Of a stretch of DNA of 64,000 bases, positions 32,523 through 43,670 are shown in pieces (positions within the stretch are counted from its first letter, which is position 1; each line of letters starts with the position of its first letter). Position numbers and translations under genes: made by a program. Below the pieces are notes generated by a model that was not told the origin of the DNA, ran no database searches, and saw only the letters and a list, made by a program, of their open reading frames with translations. The stretch is from Paractinoplanes maris (GTDB lineage: Bacteria > Actinomycetota > Actinomycetes > Mycobacteriales > Micromonosporaceae), in contig NZ_JALPVL010000005.1 of NCBI RefSeq assembly GCF_023544465.1, forward strand, positions 310,001-374,000. The letters run 5' to 3'.

Positions 32523-33685
32523 GTCAGGGCCTGCTCGCCGATCCAGCCGTCGGCCGCGCAGCCGGGCGGGACCGCGAAGACCGCCGAGCCGATCGGGGTG
32601 ATCCACTCGTTGAGTAGGTCCTTGTCGGCCAGGCGCTGCTGGATCGGGACGAACTGGCGGGCGATGTCCTTCTGGTACGCGGCGAAGATGAGGCCGGCGT
32701 CGGGGTGGCCGGCCGCATTCGGTACGCCGTCGTAGTTGTACGGACGCCGCAGGAGTTTGAGCGTGGGGTCGGTGACGCGGGCCCGCGTGACGTGGGAGAA
32801 GTCCGGCATGGCGGGCAGGCCGGAGGCGTCCAGCTTGGTGAAGTCGGGCTCGTCGTGCTCCAGCGTGCCGCTCAGCGGGGCGCCCGACTCGAGGCGGCGG
32901 CCGACCGCGTTCTCCTTGTCGGCCACCGACAGGATGTCCCACTTCTCGATCTCGGCGCGCATCCGGCGCACGACCAGGGTGGTCGAGCCGTCGTCGTTCC
33001 ACACCGCGGGGTCGATCTCGGCGCCGCGCGGGTTGGCGGTGCCGTCGAGCTGGCCCATGACGTTGCGCTGGGTGTGCTCGGGGGCCTGGACGCCGGGGCT
33101 GCGCCGGAAACCCTGCTGCACCCAGCGGATCGCGGCGAACGGGCGGGCGTCCTTGATGAGCATGCGCTGGGTGTGGGCGACGGTCAGCGGGTCGTCGGCG
33201 CAGATCTGCAGCAGCAGGTCGCCGCCCGACCAGCGCTGCTCGAGCCGGTCGATGCGGAACTTCGGCAGGTCGGCGACGGGCGGCTGGAGGCCGGCCGCGC
33301 GGTAGAGGCCGGGCCCGAAGCCGAACGTGACGGTCAGCCGGGCCGGGAGCGGAGCCAGCGTGGCATCGGTGTCACCCAGGGCGGGCACGCCCTGGGTCAG
33401 GCGGGCGGCGTCGTCGGTCAGCAGGCGCATCATCCGGGCCAGGCCGCGCCGGTCGGTGCCGGCGGGCAGGGTGAGGGCGACGAAGGCGGCGTGCGCGGGC
33501 GGGTCCTCGGCCACCCCGGCCTGACGGGGCCCGTGGAAGGGGACGATGGCGGTGCCCGTGGTCGATGCGGCCGCCGCTGCCGGTGCCGGGGCTTGTCCGT
33601 CGGCCGCGGCGACCAAGCCGGCGCCGGCCGCCGCACCGAGGCCGGCCGCCGCGGCCCCGGTGAGAAGGTGACGACGTGAGGTCAC
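32519..33685 (-). CDS. Tat-exported DyP-type peroxidase, 388 aa
   Basis: A twin-arginine signal (TSRRHLLTGAAAAGLGAAAG) precedes a dye-decolourising peroxidase fold. The family's GXXDG motif appears as GQLDGTANPRG; other features are FGFGPGLYRAAGL and RRPYNYDGVP. DyP enzymes bind heme and use hydrogen peroxide. EfeB members take part in iron uptake, while Streptomyces DtpA works with a copper pathway. GTG 33685 overlaps the PCuAC gene stop (GTGA). The copper neighbours favour a DtpA-like role over an EfeUOB role, since no efeU or efeO is present. Confidence 0.9.
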   Translation of the reverse strand: MTSRRHLLTGAAAAGLGAAAGAGLVAAADGQAPAPAAAAASTTGTAIVPFHGPRQAGVAEDPPAHAAFVALTLPAGTDRRGLARMMRLLTDDAARLTQGVPALGDTDATLAPLPARLTVTFGFGPGLYRAAGLQPPVADLPKFRIDRLEQRWSGGDLLLQICADDPLTVAHTQRMLIKDARPFAAIRWVQQGFRRSPGVQAPEHTQRNVMGQLDGTANPRGAEIDPAVWNDDGSTTLVVRRMRAEIEKWDILSVADKENAVGRRLESGAPLSGTLEHDEPDFTKLDASGLPAMPDFSHVTRARVTDPTLKLLRRPYNYDGVPNAAGHPDAGLIFAAYQKDIARQFVPIQQRLADKDLLNEWITPIGSAVFAVPPGCAADGWIGEQALT

Positions 33686-34230
33686 GGAGCGGTGCTTCCC
33701 ATGGGTGCCATCGAGTGGCCCGGGTCGTAGCTCTCCCCCGCGCCGGCGTACGGCTTGGCGATCGCGGTGAACGGCACGGTGGCGCCGCCGGCCAGCTGAA
33801 GCGTGAACGACAGCTCGTCGCCGGGCTCGATGGCCTCGGCCGGCTTCATCAGCATCAGGTGGTCGCCGCCGGGGGTCAGCTCGTGGGTGCCCTGGGACTT
33901 GACGACGAAGCCGCCGTCCTTGGGCCGCATGACCATCTTGCCGTCCTTCATGGTCATCTCGTGCAGCTCGAGCGGTGAGGCCGGTGACTCGGCCCCGGTG
34001 ATGGTGACGTCGGCGCCGGTGTCGTTGACCAGGGTGCCGAACGCGGCGGTCATCTCGCCGGCCGGTCCGGCCTTGACCCACGGGTCCTTGATGGTCAGTG
34101 TCGCGGCGACGGCGGTTGCGGAGGGCGCCGGGGCCGGGGTGGCCGCGTCACTGCTGGTGCCGCCACAGCCGGCCAGCCCGAGGGTGGCGACGGCCAGCGC
34201 GGTGGCCGCGCGCAAAACGTTGGTTCGCAT
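33682..34230 (-). CDS. PCuAC-type copper chaperone lipoprotein, 182 aa
   Basis: Lipobox LGLAGC gives a lipid-anchored extracellular protein. The PCuAC Cu(I) site HXM...M...HLM is present: LELHEMTMKDGKMVM and GGDHLMLMKPAEAI. PCuAC proteins deliver Cu(I) to the CuA or CuB centre of cytochrome c oxidase. A C-terminal stretch (AIAKPYAGAGESYDPGHSMAPMG) adds His/Met ligands. It lies between a CopD-CtaG fusion and a DyP peroxidase. ATG 34230 begins the signal peptide. Confidence 0.92.
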   Translation of the reverse strand: MRTNVLRAATALAVATLGLAGCGGTSSDAATPAPAPSATAVAATLTIKDPWVKAGPAGEMTAAFGTLVNDTGADVTITGAESPASPLELHEMTMKDGKMVMRPKDGGFVVKSQGTHELTPGGDHLMLMKPAEAIEPGDELSFTLQLAGGATVPFTAIAKPYAGAGESYDPGHSMAPMGSTAP

Positions 34231-34282
34231 GCTGCATTGGTCTGCGCGAGGCCACCGATAGTTCCCGCCTCGGCGTGAAATT

Positions 34283-36544
34283 TCAGGATTCGTCCGCGAG
34301 CGGCGCCGCGAGGGCGGAAGACGCAGGCGGCGAGGATGCCCCGGCGTCGCGAGTGGCGGACGAAGGGGCGACGGCATCCTGAGTGCCCGATGGAGAAACG
34401 GCGGATCGCGTGGCGGCGGCGTCCTGGGTGGCCGACGGAGCAACGGCCGATCGCGTGGCGGCGGCGTCCTGGGTGGCCGACGGAGCAACGGCCGATCGCG
34501 TGGCGGCGGCGTCCTGGGTGGCCGACGGAGCAACGGCGGACGAAGGGGCGGCGACGGTGGTGGTGGTGGTGGCTGAGACGGCGGCGGCGGCCAGGAAGGC
34601 GTTGTAGCGGGCCAGGTCGTCCTCTTCGCCGGTGGCTTCGGCTCGGGCGGCGGCCCGGTCCAGGCGGGCCTGCTCGCGCTCGTCGGTGCGGATCCACTGC
34701 CGTACGAGAAGGAGCAGGATCGCCGCCGCCGGGAGCTCACCGAAAGCCCACGCCAGCCCGGCCCCGAGATGTTGATCGGCCAGCAGGGAGGAGGCCCACG
34801 GCGGGTGCACCGCGGTGTACCAGTCGGCCGCGATGACCGTGGTCGACTGCAGCAGCACGAAGCCGAAGAAGGCGTGCGCCACCATCGCCAGGAAGTGCAC
34901 GACGACCAGCATGGCCGGAGGAACCCGCCGGCGGCCGGGGTCCACGCCGATCAGGACCCAGAAGAGCAGATAACCGGCCAGCACGAAGTGGGTCAGCATG
35001 GCCAGATGCCCGAGGTGGTAGCGCATCAGCGTGCCGAGCAGCCCGCCCAGATAGAGGCCGTAGAGACTCGCCACATAGATGGCCAGCGCCACCAGCGGAT
35101 GGCTCAGCACGCGCAGCACGCGGCTGTGCAACGCCAGCAGCAGCCACTCGCGGGCGCCACGCACCTGCGGGTCAGCCGGGCGGCGCAGGGTGCGCAGCGC
35201 CAGGGTGACCGGCGCGCCCCCGACAAGCAGGATCGGCACCACCATCGAAAGCACCATGTGCTGCACCATGTGGACGCTGAAGAGGACGTACGCATACCGC
35301 GCCACGCCCAGGCCGGTGATCGCGCCGAGCAGCAGCAGTCCGCCGACCCACGACACCGTGCGGCTCACCGGCCAGGGGTGGCCCGCGCGGCGCATCCGCC
35401 GGACACCGGCCAGATAGGCGAGGATCCCGACGGCCACCACGGTCAGGAAGAACATGTCGGGCAGCGGGTCGCCCAGCATCCGGAGGGCGGTGGGCGGACC
35501 CGGCTGGGCGAAACCGAGCAGTTCGACGAGCGGGTCCGGTTCCACCAGCTCCGAGGGGACCGGCGTGGGGCTGCGCGACAAGGCAACCGCCACCCCGACC
35601 GCCGCACCGAGCACCACCAGTTCCCCGGCGGCCAGGCGCAGGAAGGCCCACGGTGTGCCGGCCCGGAGCGCGGGCAGGGTCCGGGCGCGGTGCACCGCTC
35701 CGATCACCCCGACGGTCAGCAGCGCGAGCACTTTGAGGAGCACCAGGACCCCGTACGCGGATCGCAGGCCCTCGACGGAGCCGAGCCGGACCGCCGCGTT
35801 GACCAGGCCGCTGACCGCCGTCGCCACGAAACAGGCCAGGGCGAGCCGGCTGTAGCGGGCCGCGGTGTCGGCGAAGCGGCGATGCCGGCGTACCAGAAGG
35901 AGCCCGGCCAGACCGCCCACCCAGAGCGACGCCGCGAGCACGTGCAGGGTCAGGCTGCTGACCGCGACCTGGTGATTGCCGGCGCCCGCCGAGTGCCCGG
36001 TGAAGGCCGGGGGCAGCCCGGCGATCAGGGCCAGACCGGCCGTCACCAGGGCCGCCCCGCGGGAGAGCCCGGCCCGCGAGGCGACGGCCACCGCGAGAGC
36101 CAGGCCGGCCTGCAGCATCAGCGCCTGCCCCTGCGAGACCGACAGTCCGAAGCTCACCACCGACGCCCGGCTGAGCCGGTCCACCGGGACGCCGAGGATG
36201 TCCGACACGGTGAGGACCACCAGCGCCAGCGACGTGATCGTCCACACCAGGGCCAGCCAGGTCGAGCGGCGCAGCAGCACCCAGCCGTGGGCGGCCACGC
36301 TGCGGCCGTCACCGGGGAGCAGGAAGGCGGCCGTGGCGGTGAGGCCGGCGGTCAGCACGCCGAGGGTGGTCGCCGCCATCGTGAGCAGCGGCAGCATCCA
36401 CTCGGTGACCGGTCCGGGCGAGGGGATGCCAGGCAGGACGGTGCCGTCCACCGCCCCGCCGAACAGCAACGCCGCCACCAGGGCCACGACGGCCGCCGCA
36501 CCGGCCCCCATCGCCACTGCCGGCGATCTTCCAGCAACTCGCAC
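34283..36544 (-). CDS. CopD-CtaG (CtaG/CAF family) fusion membrane protein, 753 aa
   Basis: The N-terminal part (about 1-330) is a CopD copper-transport domain with about eight helices and HVLAASLWVGGLAGLLL. The C-terminal membrane part (about 365-640) is a cytochrome c oxidase assembly factor CtaG (CAF) domain with FSVHMVQHMVLSMVVPILLVGGAP and HLAMLTHFVLAGYLLFW, whose His residues may bind copper. A cytosolic tail holds three 15-residue repeats (SAVAPSATQDAAATR). It likely brings Cu across or within the membrane for oxidase assembly. The start may be GTG 36544 or ATG 36511. It is the first gene of the copper operon. Confidence 0.88.
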   Translation of the reverse strand: MRVAGRSPAVAMGAGAAAVVALVAALLFGGAVDGTVLPGIPSPGPVTEWMLPLLTMAATTLGVLTAGLTATAAFLLPGDGRSVAAHGWVLLRRSTWLALVWTITSLALVVLTVSDILGVPVDRLSRASVVSFGLSVSQGQALMLQAGLALAVAVASRAGLSRGAALVTAGLALIAGLPPAFTGHSAGAGNHQVAVSSLTLHVLAASLWVGGLAGLLLVRRHRRFADTAARYSRLALACFVATAVSGLVNAAVRLGSVEGLRSAYGVLVLLKVLALLTVGVIGAVHRARTLPALRAGTPWAFLRLAAGELVVLGAAVGVAVALSRSPTPVPSELVEPDPLVELLGFAQPGPPTALRMLGDPLPDMFFLTVVAVGILAYLAGVRRMRRAGHPWPVSRTVSWVGGLLLLGAITGLGVARYAYVLFSVHMVQHMVLSMVVPILLVGGAPVTLALRTLRRPADPQVRGAREWLLLALHSRVLRVLSHPLVALAIYVASLYGLYLGGLLGTLMRYHLGHLAMLTHFVLAGYLLFWVLIGVDPGRRRVPPAMLVVVHFLAMVAHAFFGFVLLQSTTVIAADWYTAVHPPWASSLLADQHLGAGLAWAFGELPAAAILLLLVRQWIRTDEREQARLDRAAARAEATGEEDDLARYNAFLAAAAVSATTTTTVAAPSSAVAPSATQDAAATRSAVAPSATQDAAATRSAVAPSATQDAAATRSAVSPSGTQDAVAPSSATRDAGASSPPASSALAAPLADES
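34404..34538 (-). repeat. Three 45-bp tandem repeats in copD-ctaG tail
   Basis: Near-identical units begin at 34404, 34449 and 34494 (each GATCGCGTGGCGGCGGCG...). They encode three copies of a 15-residue Ala/Ser/Thr-rich unit. A worn fourth unit lies just outside at about 34365-34403. Copy changes keep the frame. Confidence 0.85.
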
Positions 36545-36592
36545 TGATCAACAGTCGCTGCCCGGGCCGCCGAAGTTCCCGGCAATCCGGAA

Positions 36593-36608
36593 ATCGAGAA
36601 TTGTCGAT
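36593..36608. promoter_or_regulatory. Near-perfect palindrome ATCGAGAATTGTCGAT in an AT-rich island
   Basis: The 16-base site is symmetric at 14 positions. It sits 49 bases upstream of copD-ctaG and 89 bases upstream of the divergent DUF6188 gene. It lies within about 70 bases (36590-36660) that are clearly AT-richer than the flanks, so it probably marks the promoter and an operator. Confidence 0.5.
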
Positions 36609-36696
36609 GAAAATAGGGAAGCTTTGTTTACTGTTTCGCTTTAAGGATCATTTATGAAAGGGCGCGTTACGTTCCTGCGGTCGGTGATCGAACGAG

Positions 36697-37140
36697 ATGA
36701 ACGAGGTCGTCATGGTGCCAGCCGTGGTTGCGGGACAGCGTCCGCACGAGTCGGGAGCGGTGGACCTGCTCGCCGGGCAGAGGCTGGATTACGTACAGCT
36801 CGGGGACGCCCTCGTCCTGGGCTTCTCGGGCGGCAGCCGGGTGGTCATCGAGACCGTCGCCCGCCTGGACTCGCCCGGCGGCCGGGCCGTGGTCGAGCCG
36901 GGCGACCGCCCGTCGGACGCCCTGGCGATGCTGCTCGGCGACGTGGTGCGGACGGCTCTGGTGCGCGACGACGGCGAGCTGACGGTGTGCTTCGACGGCG
37001 GTGCCGAGCTGGCTGTCGGGCCCGACGCCGACGCCGAGTCGTGGGCCGTCGCGGGGCCGGACGGACGCCTGATCGTGTGCCTGCCCGGTGGCGAGGTGGC
37101 GGCCTGGACCGGCCCGCGGGCCCGGGTGGTCATCAGATGA
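36697..37140 (+). CDS. DUF6188-like conserved hypothetical protein, 147 aa
   Basis: A beta-rich protein with two similar halves: LDYVQLGDALVLGFSGGSRVVIE and ELTVCFDGGAELAVGPDADAESWAVAGPDGRLIVCLPGGEVA. This pattern fits DUF6188, a small actinobacterial family of unknown role. It has no signal peptide or membrane helix. ATG 36697 is preceded by a weak site (GAACGAG). It diverges from copD-ctaG over an AT-rich promoter region and is followed by a strong hairpin shared with katG. Confidence 0.7.
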   Translation: MNEVVMVPAVVAGQRPHESGAVDLLAGQRLDYVQLGDALVLGFSGGSRVVIETVARLDSPGGRAVVEPGDRPSDALAMLLGDVVRTALVRDDGELTVCFDGGAELAVGPDADAESWAVAGPDGRLIVCLPGGEVAAWTGPRARVVIR

Positions 37141-37143
37141 GAA

Positions 37144-37174
37144 CGCGGGCCGGCCCCCCAAGGGCCGGCCCGCG
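37144..37174. terminator. Convergent 13-bp hairpin terminator
   Basis: Arms 37144-37156 (CGCGGGCCGGCCC) and 37162-37174 are perfectly complementary with a five-base loop. It lies between the stops of the DUF6188 gene and katG and can serve both. Confidence 0.8.
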
Positions 37175-37188
37175 CGATCACAACCGGA

Positions 37189-39891
<2,703 letters not shown>

Positions 39892-39904
39892 CTAGACCCC
39901 TAGA

Positions 39905-39919
39905 TTGGAATGAATCAAG
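39905..39919 (-). promoter_or_regulatory. FurA box CTTGATTCATTCCAA
   Basis: On the minus strand this 15-mer closely resembles the mycobacterial FurA operator CTTGACT-n-ATTCCA. It lies 27 bases upstream of furA and about 39 bases upstream of the divergent PPOX gene, so FurA could control both. Confidence 0.75.
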
Positions 39920-39957
39920 TTTAGAGACGGACGAGTTGATCGGGTGCAGAATGCGGT

Positions 39958-40383
39958 ATGACTGATTTCGATCCGAAGGAGCTGCTCGCCGGGAGCCGGC
40001 TCGGCGTGCTGGCGACGATCAAGGCGAACGGCCTGCCGCAACTCTCCCCCGTCACCCCGTTCTACGACCGCGAGGCCGGCAAGATCTACGTGTCGGTCAC
40101 CGACGGCCGGGCCAAGACCGCCAACGTACGCCGCGACCCGCGAGCCGCCCTCGAGGTCACCAGCTCCGACGGCCGCCGGTGGGCCACCGCCGAGGGCGCG
40201 GTCGAGCTGATCGGCCCGGGTGACGACCCGGACGGCCCCGAGGTCGACGCGCTGGTCGAGTACTACCGCCGGGCGGCCGGCGAGCACCCCGACTGGACCG
40301 AGTACCGCTCGGTGATGGTCGCCGACCGCCGCGTGCTGCTGGTCCTCGACGTCGGGCACGTCTACGGCCAGAGCATCGGCTGA
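39958..40383 (+). CDS. PPOX-class F420-dependent oxidoreductase, 141 aa
   Basis: A split beta-barrel flavin/deazaflavin-binding protein: LGVLATIKANGLPQLSPVTPFYDREAGKIYVSVTDGRAKTANVRRDPRAALEV is a clear match to the TIGR03618/Rv-type F420-dependent group, with the conserved Lys/Asn-Arg phosphate-binding segment. Such enzymes reduce small substrates with F420H2, sometimes in stress defence. ATG 39958 is used. It is divergent from furA and has a FurA box between them. Confidence 0.85.
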   Translation: MTDFDPKELLAGSRLGVLATIKANGLPQLSPVTPFYDREAGKIYVSVTDGRAKTANVRRDPRAALEVTSSDGRRWATAEGAVELIGPGDDPDGPEVDALVEYYRRAAGEHPDWTEYRSVMVADRRVLLVLDVGHVYGQSIG

Positions 40384-40442
40384 GGGGCGCCTTTTCCGCG
40401 GTTTCCGGTCCCCGGCAACCGTGATCACCGAAGCTGGGGTGG

Positions 40443-43400
40443 ATGTTGCTTGTCCACCGCGCCGAGCGGACCGACCGGCTGGCCGAGGGTCTCGCCGCCG
40501 TACTGCGGGAGCCGCCGGACGACCCCTTCGCGGCCGAGATCGTCAGCGTCCCGTCGAAAGGTGTCGAACGGTGGCTGGCGCAACGGCTCTCGCACCGGCT
40601 CGGGGTGGGCCGGGGTGAGGACGGGGTCTGCGCCAACGTGCTGTTCCCGTCGGTGACCGATCTGCTCGAGCTCATCGGCCTGCCCGGGCGGGGCGACGAC
40701 CCCTGGCGGCCCGACCGGCTGGTCTGGCCGCTGCTCGAGGTCATCGACGAGTGCACGCCACAGCCGTGGTGCCAGGCCCTGGCGGCCTACCTGGGCACGG
40801 TCGACGGCGATGCCGTGCGCCGGGGGCGGCGATACGCGACGGCGCGGCACCTGGCCGAGCTGTTCGACTCCTACGGCCGGCATCGGCCGGACATGCTGCG
40901 GACCTGGTCGGCCGGTGCCGACACGGACGGCCTGGGTGGCCGGTTGCCGGACGACCTGGGCTGGCAGGCCGAGCTGTGGCGGTGGCTGGTCAAGCGGATG
41001 GCGGTGCCCAGCCCGGCCGAGCGGCTGGCCGAGGCCTGCGAGGCCGTGCGACAGGATCCGGGCCGGTCGCCGCTGCCGGGGCGGCTCTCCGTCTTCGGCC
41101 TGACCCGGCTGCCCGCGGCGCACTCGGCGCTGCTGGACGCGGTGGCGGTGGGCCGGGACGTGCATCTGTGGCTGCCGCACCCGTCGCCGGCTCTGTGGGA
41201 GCGGCTCATCCCGTACGGCAACGAGCGCACGGCCCGGCCCCGGGCCGAGGATCCGACCCGGCAGGTGCCCCGGCATCCGCTGCTGGCGTCGCTGGGCCGC
41301 GACGCGCGCGAACTGCAACTCACCCTCCCGGCGGCGGCGTCGGCCCATCATCCGGGTCCGGCCTTTCCTCCTACGGTGCTCGGGCATCTGCAACGGGCGA
41401 TCGCGGCCGACCTCGACCTCGAACCGCCGTCGCCGGCTCCCGGTGACCGCAGCGTGCAGGTGCACGCGTGTCATGGCGCCGACCGGCAGGTCGAGGTGCT
41501 CCGCGAGACGATCCTGGCTCTGCTGCAGGCCGATCCGACGCTGGAGCCGCGCGACATCCTGGTGATGTGCCCGGACATCGAGTCGTTCGCGCCGCTGATC
41601 TCGGCCTCGTTCGGGCTGGGCGCGGACGCCGCCCATCCCGCGCACCGGCTGCGGGTCCGGCTGGCCGACCGGGCCCTGCGCCGGCTCAACCCGCTCCTCG
41701 GCTTCGTCGCCGACCTGCTCGACCTGGCCGGCGCCCGGGTGACCGCGGCGCAGGTGCTCGATCTCGCCGCGACGCCGCCGGTGCGCCGCCGGTTCCGGTT
41801 CGACGACGACGATCTGGACCGGCTGCGCGAACTCGTCGTCGAGGCCGGTGTCCGGTGGGGCTTCGATCCCGGGCACCGGTCGCGGTTCCTGGTGACCGCG
41901 CGGTCGAACACCTGGGTGGCCGGGCTCGACCGGATCCTGCTCGGCGCGGCCATGTCCGAGGAGGAGCCGTGCTGGCTGGGCACGGCGCTGCCACTGGACG
42001 ATGTGGACTCCAGTGACGTGGACCTGGCCGGCCGGCTGGCCGAGCTCATCGACCGGCTGGGCGCGGCCCTCGGCCGCCTCACCGGTGAGCAGAGCCTGAG
42101 GGCGTGGCTCGACGCGATCGGCCGGGCGGTCGACGGGCTGACCGCGGTGACCGAGGCGGATGCCTGGCAGCGCACCCAACTGGACAGCATCCTGGCCGAG
42201 CTCACCGCGCCGGCCGAGCTCACCCTGGCCGACGTCCGGTCCTTGCTGGGCGGGCACCTGCGCGGCAGTCCGACCCGGGCCAGCTTCCGCACCGGCGACC
42301 TGACCATGTGCACCCTGGTGCCGATGCGGTCGGTGCCGCACCGGGTGATCTGCGTCCTCGGGCTGGACGACGGCGTGTTCCCGCGCGGTGCCGGGCTGGA
42401 CGGCGACGACGTGCTGGGCCGGGTGCCGTGCGTCGGCGAGCGGGATCCGCGCGGCGAGGACCGGCAGCTCCTGCTGGACGCGGTGATGTCGGCGACCGAC
42501 ACCCTCGTGCTGCTGTATTCGGGCGCGGACGAGCGGACCAACGCGCCGCGGCCGCCCTCCGTGCCGCTGGACGAACTGCTGGACGCGCTCGGCCCGGCGC
42601 GCGATCAGGTCCTCACCCGGCACCCGTTGCAACCGTTCGACGCGCGCAACTTCACGGCCGGCGACCCGTTCAGCTTCGACCGGATCGCTCTGGCCGGGGC
42701 TCAGGCGGCCACCCGCGACCGGGCCGCCGAACCGCCCTTCCTGGCGGCGCCGCTCGCGCCGGACGGCGGCGACACCGTCGAGCTGGATGACCTGCAGTCC
42801 TTCTTCGGCCATCCGGTGCGCGCGTTCCTGCGCCGCCGGCTCGGGGTCGGCCTGTTCGCCGGTGACGACGAGCCGGCCGACGGGCTGCCGATCGAGCTCG
42901 ACCATCTGGCGAAGTGGTCGGTCGGCGACCGGTTGCTCCGGTCGCTGCTGGGCGGGGCCGATCTGGCCCGGTGCGTGCAGGCGGAGTGGCGGCGGGGCAC
43001 AGTGCCGCCCGGACCGCTGGGCACCCGGCTCCTCGAATCCATCGCGGCCGAGGCCCAGCCGCTCGCCGCCGCGGCCCAGCCCTGGGTGCGGGGAACGCCC
43101 GAGGCCGTCGACATCGTCGTCGAGCTGTCCGGCGGACGGGCGCTGACCGGCACGATCAGCGACGTGTACGACGACACCGTCGTCGCGGTCACCTACTCCA
43201 AAGTCGCGCCCAAGCAACGCTTGCGGGCGTGGCTGAACCTGCTCGCGCTGACCGCCGGCCGGCCCGGCGTGCCCTGGCGGTCGGTCGTGATCGGCCGGGG
43301 CCCGCGCGGCCGGGTGGCCCGTTCCACGTTCGGGCCGATCGACGGCGCCGCGGCCGGGACGCTGCTGGCCGATCTGGTCGCGCTGGCCGACGAGGGGCTG

Positions 43401-43670
43401 TGCGAGCCGCTGCCGCTGGCGCCCAGGACGTCGTATGCCTATGCCCGGTGCCGGATGGCCGGCGGTGACCGTGAGGCCGCGTACGGGAAGGCCCGCGGTG
43501 AGTGGAGCCGCTTCGAGAGCGGCGGGGACGCCGACGACGCCGAGCACCGCCTGGTGTGGGGGCCGGATCCGGTGCTGGAGAAGCTGATGGACGATCCGAG
43601 CCGGTTCGACGCGCTCGCCCTGCGGCTCTGGGAGCCGCTGTGCCAGGCCGAGACCTCGGAGCAGCTCTGA
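40443..43670 (+). CDS. recC: Exodeoxyribonuclease V gamma subunit RecC, 1075 aa
   Basis: RecC-like protein of full length. It opens LLVHRAERTDRLAEGLAAVL and has SVPSKGVERWLAQRLS. It contains the inactive helicase-like domains (VRLADRALRRLNPLLGFVADLLDL, RSVPHRVICVLGLDDGVFPR) and a C-terminal inactive nuclease-like domain. RecC splits the DNA duplex and reads Chi-type sites in the RecBCD complex. The stop shares one base with recB (TGATG), which implies coupled translation. ATG 40443 follows a weak GGGGTGG site. Confidence 0.95.
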   Translation: MLLVHRAERTDRLAEGLAAVLREPPDDPFAAEIVSVPSKGVERWLAQRLSHRLGVGRGEDGVCANVLFPSVTDLLELIGLPGRGDDPWRPDRLVWPLLEVIDECTPQPWCQALAAYLGTVDGDAVRRGRRYATARHLAELFDSYGRHRPDMLRTWSAGADTDGLGGRLPDDLGWQAELWRWLVKRMAVPSPAERLAEACEAVRQDPGRSPLPGRLSVFGLTRLPAAHSALLDAVAVGRDVHLWLPHPSPALWERLIPYGNERTARPRAEDPTRQVPRHPLLASLGRDARELQLTLPAAASAHHPGPAFPPTVLGHLQRAIAADLDLEPPSPAPGDRSVQVHACHGADRQVEVLRETILALLQADPTLEPRDILVMCPDIESFAPLISASFGLGADAAHPAHRLRVRLADRALRRLNPLLGFVADLLDLAGARVTAAQVLDLAATPPVRRRFRFDDDDLDRLRELVVEAGVRWGFDPGHRSRFLVTARSNTWVAGLDRILLGAAMSEEEPCWLGTALPLDDVDSSDVDLAGRLAELIDRLGAALGRLTGEQSLRAWLDAIGRAVDGLTAVTEADAWQRTQLDSILAELTAPAELTLADVRSLLGGHLRGSPTRASFRTGDLTMCTLVPMRSVPHRVICVLGLDDGVFPRGAGLDGDDVLGRVPCVGERDPRGEDRQLLLDAVMSATDTLVLLYSGADERTNAPRPPSVPLDELLDALGPARDQVLTRHPLQPFDARNFTAGDPFSFDRIALAGAQAATRDRAAEPPFLAAPLAPDGGDTVELDDLQSFFGHPVRAFLRRRLGVGLFAGDDEPADGLPIELDHLAKWSVGDRLLRSLLGGADLARCVQAEWRRGTVPPGPLGTRLLESIAAEAQPLAAAAQPWVRGTPEAVDIVVELSGGRALTGTISDVYDDTVVAVTYSKVAPKQRLRAWLNLLALTAGRPGVPWRSVVIGRGPRGRVARSTFGPIDGAAAGTLLADLVALADEGLCEPLPLAPRTSYAYARCRMAGGDREAAYGKARGEWSRFESGGDADDAEHRLVWGPDPVLEKLMDDPSRFDALALRLWEPLCQAETSEQL

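Noticed and set aside
34404..34538. Regular repeats considered as a CRISPR-like array
   Set aside because: Units are contiguous with no spacers and are in-frame coding repeats.
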